Below, one piece after another: positions 25,567 to 32,778 of a stretch of 64,000 bases of DNA. Numbering within the stretch: the first letter of the stretch is position 1; each line of letters begins with the position of its first letter. This DNA comes from Pedobacter arcticus A12. GTDB taxonomy: Bacteria > Bacteroidota > Bacteroidia > Sphingobacteriales > Sphingobacteriaceae. A program made the translations under genes and the position numbers. Under the pieces are notes generated by a model, which saw nothing but the letters and a program-made list of their open reading frames with translations, did no database searches and was not told the DNA's origin. The DNA lies in assembly GCF_000302595.1 (NCBI RefSeq), contig NZ_JH947125.1, forward strand, positions 952,299 to 1,016,298. Reading direction: 5' to 3'.

Positions 25567-26351
25567 TAGAATTTTTAAGACAGACCACTTTTTCGGTAAA
25601 TGAAGTAATTGCCAAGGCTTGGCATATTACAAAACACCACTATTTTTCGTTGGCCTTGTTGTGTTTTTTAATGTTTGCCACACTGAGTTTTTCTAGCTTA
25701 TTGGCTATTTTTTTAAAGGATATTAATCAGTTTTTAAACGTAGCGCTTTTCCTAGTTTTTATATCTACTTATCTGCTTTGTGCATTATCACTGTTTAAGT
25801 TTATTTTTCACTTATTAGATCACGAGGCCGAAGAGTTAAGCTTAGCAGAAACATTGCCTACCAAAAAGCAAATGATCAATTTTTTGATTGCTAGTTTTTA
25901 CTTTACCCTTTGTGTATTGGGGGTTTATATGGTGGTTGCTTTGTTGGTTTTCCCGTTTATATATACGGGTATTAACTTTCAGTTATTAACCAATTTGGCT
26001 ATTTCTGTAGGGTTGGGAGCTATTTTTATTACTTGGTTACGTATTTCGTTTTTCCCGTTTTTTATTATAGATAAAAATGAGCAACCATTTAAATCATTGA
26101 AATTAAGTTTGGCTATTACAAAAGGTAATTTCTTTAAAATTTTGTTGTTGCTTTTTATACTTGGCTTTTTTCAAGTGATGTACCTGGTTTTAAACTATTT
26201 TCAGCTTACCGTTATCGCAACGTTTGTAAATATCTTAAGCTCTTTTATAATTATCCCGCTTTCTAGCGTGGCTTTAACAGTGGCATACCGCAAAATGACT
26301 GATGAGTATAAAGGCGACCAAGAACCAGAAATTTTAGCAAATATTATATAA
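25563..26351 (+). CDS. Multi-pass membrane protein of unknown function
   Basis: 262 residues, six predicted membrane helices (~28-50, 58-83, 105-135, 143-165, 188-210, 213-240). The spacing and polar SLKLSLAITKGNF motif recall the 'glycerophosphoryl diester phosphodiesterase membrane domain'/DUF975 class of proteins, but this is only a topology-level similarity. ATGA overlap with the glycosyltransferase and 18 bp to the GH3 gene indicate one operon. Confidence 0.75.
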   Translation: MIEFLRQTTFSVNEVIAKAWHITKHHYFSLALLCFLMFATLSFSSLLAIFLKDINQFLNVALFLVFISTYLLCALSLFKFIFHLLDHEAEELSLAETLPTKKQMINFLIASFYFTLCVLGVYMVVALLVFPFIYTGINFQLLTNLAISVGLGAIFITWLRISFFPFFIIDKNEQPFKSLKLSLAITKGNFFKILLLLFILGFFQVMYLVLNYFQLTVIATFVNILSSFIIIPLSSVALTVAYRKMTDEYKGDQEPEILANII

Positions 26352-26369
26352 AATTAGGCTAAACAGGTT

Positions 26370-27881
26370 ATGGGGTTAAAAGGATTGATAAGTAAACCGT
26401 TTGCAGCTTTCGCCGTAAGGCAAATGAATAAATGGAAGTATAACGCCGTTGATGCGCAAAACAGAGTCCTCCAAAACTTAATTAAAACTGCTCAAAACAC
26501 GGTTTTTGGTAAAGATCATCAGTTTAACGAAATCAAAACCTTTCAAGATTTTAAAAAACGCGTTGCTGTTAACGATTATGAGGATATTAAACCTTATATC
26601 GAGAAAGTTGTAAAAGGCGAAGAAAATATACTGTGGCCCGGTAAGCCTATCTATTTTGCCAAAACATCTGGTACAACATCAGGCGTAAAGTACATCCCAA
26701 TTTCTAAAGAGTCGATGCCAGAGCATATTAAAGCGGCTCGTAATGCACTGTTATCTTACATTCACGAAACTGGCAAAACCGATTTTGTTAACGGTAAAAT
26801 GATTTTTTTACAAGGAAGCCCAGAAATGGACAAAAAGGCCGGGATTTCTTTTGGTCGTTTATCCGGAATTGTAGCCAACCATGTTCCTGCATATCTTCAA
26901 AAAAACAGGTTGCCAAGTTATGAAACCAATTGCATTGAAGATTGGGAACAAAAAGTGGATGCGATAGTTGAAGAAACCCTTAATGCCGATATGCGATTGA
27001 TATCGGGCATTCCGCCATGGTGTCAAATGTATTTCGATAGACTGATAGCCAAAACGGGGAAACAAAAAATCAAAGACATTTTTCCAAACTTTAAGCTGTT
27101 TGTATACGGAGGTGTAAATTACGAACCTTACCGAGCAAGGTTAGAAGAAAGTTTAGGGTTTAAAATCGATAGTATCGAAACTTATCCAGCTTCAGAAGGA
27201 TTTATCGCATTTCAGGACAGTCAGAAAGATAAATCTTTATTGCTTTTGGCAGATGCTGGTATTTTTTATGAGTTTATCCCTACAGAAACGTTTTTTGATG
27301 AAAAGCCAGTCCGTTTATCGCTGGGTGAAGTTGAGCTGAATAAAAATTACGCCATCGTAATGAGTACTAGTGCTGGCCTTTGGGCGTATTCTTTGGGCGA
27401 TACCGTGAAGTTTGTTTCCAAAAATCCATATAAAATTTTGGTGACTGGCAGAATAAAGCACTATATTTCCGCTTTTGGCGAACATGTGATAGGCGAGGAG
27501 GTGGAGCAGGCTTTGTTGCTTATAGCAAAGGATGAAAATATAGAGATTACAGAATTTACCGTTGCGCCACAGGTAAATCCCGGTAAAGGAGAAATGCCTT
27601 ACCATGAATGGTTTGTAGAATTTGTTAATCCTCCAAAAAATTTAAAAGAATTTGCAATAAAAGTTGATCAAGCTTTACAGCAAAAAAATATATATTACAA
27701 GGATTTAATAAGCGGAAAGGTATTGCAACCGTTAGTTTTACGGTCGTTAAAAACCAGTTCGTTTATTAATTTAATGCGGGCTGAAGGAAAATTGGGCGGA
27801 CAAAATAAAGTCCCTCGTTTAGCAAACGACCGTTCATTAGCCGATAAATTAGTTCAGTACATTATAGACGGTAGTAAGTAA
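26370..27881 (+). CDS. GH3 auxin-responsive promoter family protein (acyl-adenylate amido synthetase-like)
   Basis: 503 residues, ANL-superfamily GH3 fold. Signature pieces: FAKTSGTTSGVKYIPIS (phosphate-binding loop), FGRLSGIV, YPASEGFIAFQ (adenine-binding), GLWAYSLGDTVKF and RIKHYISAFGEHVIGEEVEQAL. Plant GH3 enzymes join amino acids to jasmonate or auxin through an acyl-adenylate; bacterial members are thought to make amide conjugates, but the substrates in Bacteroidetes are unknown. The stop codon lies inside the first unit of a tandem repeat. Operon partner of a GT2 and a membrane protein. Confidence 0.93.
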   Translation: MGLKGLISKPFAAFAVRQMNKWKYNAVDAQNRVLQNLIKTAQNTVFGKDHQFNEIKTFQDFKKRVAVNDYEDIKPYIEKVVKGEENILWPGKPIYFAKTSGTTSGVKYIPISKESMPEHIKAARNALLSYIHETGKTDFVNGKMIFLQGSPEMDKKAGISFGRLSGIVANHVPAYLQKNRLPSYETNCIEDWEQKVDAIVEETLNADMRLISGIPPWCQMYFDRLIAKTGKQKIKDIFPNFKLFVYGGVNYEPYRARLEESLGFKIDSIETYPASEGFIAFQDSQKDKSLLLLADAGIFYEFIPTETFFDEKPVRLSLGEVELNKNYAIVMSTSAGLWAYSLGDTVKFVSKNPYKILVTGRIKHYISAFGEHVIGEEVEQALLLIAKDENIEITEFTVAPQVNPGKGEMPYHEWFVEFVNPPKNLKEFAIKVDQALQQKNIYYKDLISGKVLQPLVLRSLKTSSFINLMRAEGKLGGQNKVPRLANDRSLADKLVQYIIDGSK

Positions 27882-28075
27882 TAAGTATCAAGTAATAAGT
27901 ATCAAGTAATAAGTATCAAGTAATAAGTATCAAGTAATAAGTATCAAGTAATAAGTATCAAGTAATAAGTATCAAGTAATAAGTGTCAAGTAATAAGTAT
28001 CAAGTAATAAGTGTCAAGTAATAAGTGTCAAGTAATAAGTGTCAAGTAATAAGTAATAAGTATCAAGTAATAAAG
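27877..28075. repeat. 14-bp tandem repeat, ~13 copies
   Basis: Unit AGTAATAAGT(A/G)TCA. Twelve units run in perfect phase from 27877 to 28044; positions vary only at one R (A A A A A A A G A G G G). Then a half unit and one more unit follow, ending near 28075. The first unit overlaps the GH3 stop codon. No spacers, so not CRISPR. Confidence 0.95.
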
Positions 28076-28134
28076 TTTAGCCTAAAACCTAACCAACTAA
28101 CAACCTAATCAGCGAACAACCTAACCAACTCCAT

Positions 28135-29298
28135 TTGCATCAATCAGTAAAAAATATAGCCATTTTAGGTTCAACAGGTAGCATTGGCACACAAGCATTA
28201 GACGTTATTGAAGCTAATCCTACTTTATTTTGCGTCCAGGTTTTAACGGCGCAAACCAATGTTGATTTGCTGATTGCTCAATCGCTTAAATTTAACCCTA
28301 GAGCAGTTGTTATTTGCGATGAAAGTAAGTATCAACAATTAAAAGACGCCTTAAAGCATACAGAAATTGAAGTTAAAGCTGGAGAAGAAGCACTTTGCGA
28401 AGTAGTGGTTTTGCCTGGGGTGACGATGGTTTTAACTGCCTTAGTTGGCTTTGCGGGTTTAAAACCAACCATGGCGGCCATAAAAGCCGGTAAACATATC
28501 GCCTTAGCCAATAAAGAAACTTTAGTAGTTGCCGGTGAATTGATCAATGCATTGGCAAAACAATATCAAGTTGATATTTTACCGGTAGATTCGGAACATT
28601 CTGCAATTTTTCAATGCTTAGTAGGCGAGAAAAGCCCAATTGAAAAAATTTATTTAACAGCATCGGGCGGACCATTCAGAGGGGAAAGTATCGAATTTCT
28701 ATCCACCGCAACCAAAGACCAAGCTTTAAAACACCCTAACTGGGTTATGGGTGCAAAAATCACGATTGATTCTGCAACCTTGATGAACAAAGGTTTGGAA
28801 GTTATCGAGGCAAAATGGTTGTTTGATTTAACGACAGAACAGATTGATGTTATTGTTCACCCACAATCTATCGTTCATTCCATCGTTCAGTTTCAAGATG
28901 GGTCAATGAAAGCGCAAATGGGTGTGCCTGATATGAAACTGCCTATACAATATGCCATGGCGTATCCAAATCGGGTGAAAAATGATTTTAAGCGTTTTAA
29001 TTTTTTAGACCACCCAACTTTAACTTTTGAACCCGCCAACACCAAAATATTTAGAAATTTAGCTTTGGCTTTTGAAGCTTTGCAAAAGGCTGGTAACATG
29101 CCTTGTATTATCAATGCGGCAAATGAGGTAGTAGTTGCCGAATTTTTAAAAGATGAAATCGGCTTTTTGCAGATGAGCGAAGTGATTGAAACCTGCATGG
29201 CAAAGGTCGCTTACATTAAAGAACCTACTTTGGCAGATTATTTTGAAACCGATAAGCAAACTCGCATTTTTGCGAAACATTTGGTAAAAAGTATATAG
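28135..29298 (+). CDS. dxr: 1-deoxy-D-xylulose-5-phosphate reductoisomerase
   Basis: Second step of the MEP isoprenoid pathway: DXP to MEP with NADPH. 387 residues, normal length. NADPH motif ILGSTGSIGTQALDV (~8-22), GLKPTMAAIKAGKHIALANKETLVVAG, the metal and substrate segment LPVDSEHSAIFQCL, ASGGPFRG, NWVMGAKITIDSATLMNKGLE, and VHPQSIVHSIVQF are all present. The start is TTG at 28135 (HQSVKNIAIL follows); the next in-frame ATG is near 28426 and would delete the NADPH site, so an alternative start codon is required. Followed by rseP after 57 bp. Confidence 0.97.
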   Translation: MHQSVKNIAILGSTGSIGTQALDVIEANPTLFCVQVLTAQTNVDLLIAQSLKFNPRAVVICDESKYQQLKDALKHTEIEVKAGEEALCEVVVLPGVTMVLTALVGFAGLKPTMAAIKAGKHIALANKETLVVAGELINALAKQYQVDILPVDSEHSAIFQCLVGEKSPIEKIYLTASGGPFRGESIEFLSTATKDQALKHPNWVMGAKITIDSATLMNKGLEVIEAKWLFDLTTEQIDVIVHPQSIVHSIVQFQDGSMKAQMGVPDMKLPIQYAMAYPNRVKNDFKRFNFLDHPTLTFEPANTKIFRNLALAFEALQKAGNMPCIINAANEVVVAEFLKDEIGFLQMSEVIETCMAKVAYIKEPTLADYFETDKQTRIFAKHLVKSI

Positions 29299-29355
29299 TA
29301 TCAAGAATTTAGTAACAAGTAGCTAATAAAAGAATCAAACAATAAAAAATAAGAA

Positions 29356-30681
29356 ATGGATGTAGTAGTGATGATTGCCCAACTAATTTTGGGTTTATCT
29401 ATTTTAATTGTGTTGCATGAATTGGGACACTTTTTAACCGCAAGGTATTTTGGAATTAAAGTAGAGAAATTTTACCTATTTTTTGATGCTTGGGGATTTA
29501 AGTTGTTCAGTATAAATTACAAAGGTTGCGAGTACGGAATAGGCTGGTTGCCTTTGGGTGGGTATGTTAAAATTGCCGGGATGATTGACGAGTCGATGGA
29601 TACCGAAGCCATGGCTCAACCTGTGCAGGATTATGAGTTTAGATCTAAGCCAGCTTGGCAACGTTTAATTGTGATGTTGGGTGGCGTAACTGTAAATATT
29701 TTTTTAGGTATTTTCATTTTTTGGATGTTGACTTTCAAATATGGCGAAACCTATATCCCAAATAGCGAACTTAAATACGGAATTGCACCCGGAATTGTGG
29801 GTCAACAAATTGGTTTACAGGCAGGTGATAAAGTAACTGAGATTAACGGGAAAGAGTTAGTGCGGTTTGGTGATTTAAGAAGTTCTGATGTGCTTTTGGG
29901 TAATTCTACGTTAACTGTACTAAGAAACGGCGAAAAGAAAGAGATTGCTATTCCTGCAAATATCTTAAATACAGTTTCTGACTATGGTATTGATGAGTTT
30001 GTGTCACCACGTATTATTTCCAAAGTGGGCGAAGTAGTTTCTAATGGGAATGCCGAAAAAGCTGGTTTAAAAACCAATGATCAAATTTTAGAGGTGAACG
30101 GTCAGGAAGCAGTTTATAGCGATCAGTTACGTACGCTATTGGCTGATCAAAAAAACAAGGAAGTTGAACTCATTGTTTTGCGGGCTACCGAAAAAGTAAC
30201 TTTACCAGTTAAAGTAACCAGTGAGGGAACCATTGGTTTTGCATTTAATTTGGAAGGTATAAAAACCGAAACTCAGAATTTCACACTTTTACAAGCGTTA
30301 CCAGCAGGTGCGTCAAAAGCTTGGGGTTCTTTAACGGATAACGCAAAAGGTTTAGGAAAAGTGGTAAAAGGTGAGGTAAAAGCAACAAAGGCTTTCTCTG
30401 GTCCAGTAGAAATTGCCCGTAAACTTTACGGAGGCACTTGGGACTGGATTAAGTTCTGGAGCATTACCGGTTTGCTTTCTATGGCGCTTGCGCTGATGAA
30501 CTTATTACCTATTCCAGCTTTAGATGGTGGTCATGCAGTGTTTTTATTGATAGAAATGATCAAAGGAAAGCCTCTAAGCGATAAATTTATGGAAAGAGCC
30601 CAAATGGTAGGCTTTGTGATTTTAGCTACGCTGATGGTCTTTGTATTGGGAAATGATATTTTTAAAGTGTTCACGAAATAA
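29356..30681 (+). CDS. rseP: RIP metalloprotease RseP
   Basis: Site-2 intramembrane zinc protease, 441 residues. HELGH at residues 21-25 in the first membrane segment and the distal LDG in IPALDGGHAVF (~385) complete the metal site. Two PDZ domains lie between the membrane segments (~125-200, GIAPGIVGQQIGLQAGDKVTEING; ~210-290, VVSNGNAEKAGLKTNDQILEVNG). Further helices at ~95-115, ~370 and ~415-435. Cleaves anti-sigma factors or signal-peptide remnants in other bacteria. dxr followed by rseP is a common bacterial order. Confidence 0.97.
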   Translation: MDVVVMIAQLILGLSILIVLHELGHFLTARYFGIKVEKFYLFFDAWGFKLFSINYKGCEYGIGWLPLGGYVKIAGMIDESMDTEAMAQPVQDYEFRSKPAWQRLIVMLGGVTVNIFLGIFIFWMLTFKYGETYIPNSELKYGIAPGIVGQQIGLQAGDKVTEINGKELVRFGDLRSSDVLLGNSTLTVLRNGEKKEIAIPANILNTVSDYGIDEFVSPRIISKVGEVVSNGNAEKAGLKTNDQILEVNGQEAVYSDQLRTLLADQKNKEVELIVLRATEKVTLPVKVTSEGTIGFAFNLEGIKTETQNFTLLQALPAGASKAWGSLTDNAKGLGKVVKGEVKATKAFSGPVEIARKLYGGTWDWIKFWSITGLLSMALALMNLLPIPALDGGHAVFLLIEMIKGKPLSDKFMERAQMVGFVILATLMVFVLGNDIFKVFTK

Positions 30682-30789
30682 GTTCAAAGTAAAAAGTTTC
30701 AAGTAAAAAGTAGACTTGCAATGTAAAGAACAAATTTTGCTACTTGGAAAGCTTTAAACTTTCTACTTTAAACTTTCAACTCACAAAAA
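30682..30789. repeat. Low-complexity spacer with AAAGTTTCAAGTAAAAAGTA words
   Basis: The rseP-hscB spacer consists of AAGTAAAAAGT / TTTCAAG words in one direction, then their reverse complements (CTACTTGGAAAGCTTTAAACTTTCTAC... split by TTGCAATG) in the other, giving a loose inverted structure. Same style as the spacers at 22609 and 29299. Confidence 0.5.
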
Positions 30790-31323
30790 ATGGATTACTT
30801 CAAATTTTACGATATACCAGTTTCTTTTTCGCCAGACCAAACTTTGGTGAAAAAGAGATTTTATGCTTTAAGTAAAGAATACCATCCAGATTTTTTTGTG
30901 AATGAATCTGAGGAAAAACAACAGGAAATTTTAGAACTTTCTACACTCAACAACAAAGCATTTCAAACACTTTCAAATCCGGATAAGTTATTGCCTTATG
31001 TACTAACGCTAAAAAATGTTTTGATAGAAGGCGAAAAATATCAGCTTCCACAAGATTTTTTAATGGAGATGATGGAGGTGAACGAGGGTATTATGGAACT
31101 CGAATTTGATGCAGATGAAGTGAAATTGGCAGAAGTTAAAAAAAATGTTGACGATTTTGAAGGTGAGCTGAACGCCGAATTGAAAAGCTTAACCACTGAT
31201 TTTGAAGTGGATGAAAAAGCTGATGCAGCAACTCCGCTTTTGAAAATTAAAGATATTTGGTACAGAAAGAAATATTTGTTGCGAATACGAGAATCAATCG
31301 ATAAATTTGCGACCCGCTTGTAA
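30790..31323 (+). CDS. hscB: Fe-S cluster assembly co-chaperone HscB
   Basis: 177-residue type III J-protein. J-domain (~1-75) with the HPD motif at residues 32-34 (SKEYHPDFF), then a C-terminal helical bundle (HscB oligomerisation domain, ~90-175) that carries scaffold IscU to HscA. The normal zinc cluster at the N-terminus of eukaryotic HscB is absent, as usual in bacteria. The remaining isc genes are not in this window. A tRNA follows 22 bp later. Confidence 0.93.
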   Translation: MDYFKFYDIPVSFSPDQTLVKKRFYALSKEYHPDFFVNESEEKQQEILELSTLNNKAFQTLSNPDKLLPYVLTLKNVLIEGEKYQLPQDFLMEMMEVNEGIMELEFDADEVKLAEVKKNVDDFEGELNAELKSLTTDFEVDEKADAATPLLKIKDIWYRKKYLLRIRESIDKFATRL

Positions 31324-31344
31324 AACAAACGTCTACAACGAAAT

Positions 31345-31424
31345 GCCCAGCTGGCGGAACTGGTAGACGCGTCGGTCTCAAACACCGATAGGAAACTGTG
31401 CCGGTTCGATTCCGGCGCTGGGTA
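31345..31424 (+). tRNA. tRNA-Leu (anticodon CAA)
   Basis: Cloverleaf folded by eye: acceptor GCCCAGC / GCTGGGT, anticodon loop CTCAAAC giving CAA (reads UUG), short class-II variable region, T-arm GCCGG TTCGATT CCGGC, discriminator A. The 3' CCA is not encoded. A terminator follows directly. Confidence 0.93.
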
Positions 31425-31428
31425 CTAA

Positions 31429-31465
31429 AAAGCCTCTTTAATTAATTTTAAAGAGGTTTTTTTGG
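31429..31465 (+). terminator. Intrinsic terminator after tRNA-Leu
   Basis: Stem CCTCTTTA (31433-31440) / TAAAGAGG (31449-31456) with a T7 tail. Confidence 0.85.
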
Positions 31466-31493
31466 TTTTGAAAATGAAATTAGAGGACGATGT

Positions 31494-31880
31494 TTATGAA
31501 CCAATGCTCAGCTTGCTTTTAGTTAGGTATTCACCGCTTTTGGTTTTTACTGTTGAACATAAAGTTCCTTCGTATGGGCATTTGCCTAAGAATGCACACG
31601 GCAAATATTTGATTTTAAGAACTTCGACTTTAATATCTGGAGTAAAATATGCTATAGATGCATTGCACTTTAAAAACTGTTTGATTTGTCCAATATAGTC
31701 GAAAATCATTGAGTTGGTTAGTAGCCTTCGTTTTTTATAGTCAATTGCTAAATCAATAGTACCCAGAATATAAGTGGGAAGCGCTTCAATAGGTTTCCAC
31801 TCGCGTCCATGCACTGCGATGATATCCGCTTCTACTGCAATAAACTCTGTTTCGACTCCTAGTAGGTTTGCGAAACTCAT
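31494..31880 (-). CDS. Hypothetical protein
   Basis: 128 residues, no signal peptide or membrane segment, no motif I recognise. The N-terminus (FANLLGVETEFIAVEADIIAVHGREWKPIEALPTYILGTIDLAID) has good amino-acid balance and the ATG at 31880 is clean. The overlapping plus-strand ORF (31462-31698) is shorter and worse, so I take the minus-strand reading. It ends convergently with the tRNA transcript. Confidence 0.5.
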   Translation of the reverse strand: MSFANLLGVETEFIAVEADIIAVHGREWKPIEALPTYILGTIDLAIDYKKRRLLTNSMIFDYIGQIKQFLKCNASIAYFTPDIKVEVLKIKYLPCAFLGKCPYEGTLCSTVKTKSGEYLTKSKLSIGS

Positions 31881-32129
31881 AAGTTAAATAATTGTGTATG
31901 CACTTGTACTATCATACCTTCAGAAAATTTTATAACATTCAATTCGCTGTCTCATTTAGTAACTTTCAATACTAAATTCCATCATTTTTATAGCATTTTA
32001 AGACATGCTTTTTGTTCTTTAATAGGTTTTTATTCTTGGCCAAAAATCAACGAGTAAATATGAGAAGATTTTCCAGTAATAACTTTTAGTGGGATTAAGT
32101 CATTTTTCAGACTTAAAATTACTTAATAT

Positions 32130-32231
32130 GATAAATATACTTATCACAATTGCAAGTATATGAAAATAAATGATAAATAATGAAATGTATAGATAAGTAT
32201 TTTGATAAGTACTTTAATCAATAATGATAAG
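32130..32231 (+). promoter_or_regulatory. Operator-like GATAAGTA repeats upstream of the HTH gene
   Basis: In the 362-bp spacer before the HTH gene: GATAA-N6-TTATC palindrome at 32130-32145, two direct copies GATAAGTA at 32192 and 32204 (12 bp apart), and GATAAG at 32226, 12 bp before the ATG. TACTTATC in the palindrome is the reverse complement of the direct-repeat word. This arrangement fits autoregulation by the small HTH protein; no experimental support. Confidence 0.5.
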
Positions 32232-32242
32232 ACCTTTGTACG

Positions 32243-32596
32243 ATGAAAATCGAGGTAGGAGATTTTGTTAGAAATGCCGTCTACAGGCAGAATGCTAAAA
32301 CAATTACTCAGTTAGGTAAAGAAATAGGGGTTTCGAGAATCACGGTAAACTCTTTGCTGAAAAAAGACGAGATGGAGCTGAAATATATTTTAGCTTTCGA
32401 AAAATCTTTGGGCTTACCATTACTTTCAGAACTCAAAAAAAGCCGGAAATCATTAGTAAATATAGTAGCCGAACCAGTTGCGGTATATGAAACCTGTAAG
32501 GAAGTTAGAGACAAGTATGAGTTGTTATTGCGAGAACATGAAGATTTGAAAGATAGGTATATAGAGCTAATGGAGAATTACATTAAAAAGAAATAA
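32243..32596 (+). CDS. Small HTH DNA-binding protein with C-terminal coiled coil
   Basis: 117 residues. Residues ~15-60 form an XRE/Fis-like helix-turn-helix (ITQLGKEIGVSRITVNSLLKKDEMELKYILAFEKSLGLPLL). The remainder is a charged coiled coil (ETCKEVRDKYELLLREHEDLKDRYIELMENYIKKK). The start ATG follows a row of GATAAGTA repeats that could be its operator. Such proteins are common in Pedobacter as stand-alone genes. No partner toxin is adjacent, so I do not call it an antitoxin. Confidence 0.75.
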   Translation: MKIEVGDFVRNAVYRQNAKTITQLGKEIGVSRITVNSLLKKDEMELKYILAFEKSLGLPLLSELKKSRKSLVNIVAEPVAVYETCKEVRDKYELLLREHEDLKDRYIELMENYIKKK

Positions 32597-32751
32597 AAAA
32601 GCATTTCTAAATTATTTCTATTTTTAAGAATATAGTGAGAAACGGGATAAGAAATTGTTCCGTTCCTATTTTAAACAGATTGGCCATAGCTACAGGTTAA
32701 GCTGTTCACATAATATTACAAAAACCAACTAAATCCTCATTACAATAATTC

Positions 32752-32759
32752 TAAATTTG
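32752..32759 (+). promoter_or_regulatory. Candidate -7 box (TAAATTTG) of the ABC transporter
   Basis: Exact TAnnTTTG match 20 bp before the ATG at 32779; the -33 TTTG is not evident. Confidence 0.35.
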
Positions 32760-32778
32760 CCTTCTCCTAAATTAGCAA

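Noticed and set aside
27877-28075. Possible CRISPR array
   Set aside because: Units are contiguous 14-mers with no spacers; no cas genes nearby.
31462-31698. Plus-strand ORF of 78 codons
   Set aside because: Overlaps the larger minus-strand ORF 31494-31880 and starts inside the terminator of tRNA-Leu.
32243-32596. Antitoxin of a toxin-antitoxin pair
   Set aside because: The neighbouring genes are a divergent unknown protein 360 bp away and an ABC transporter; no toxin-like partner.
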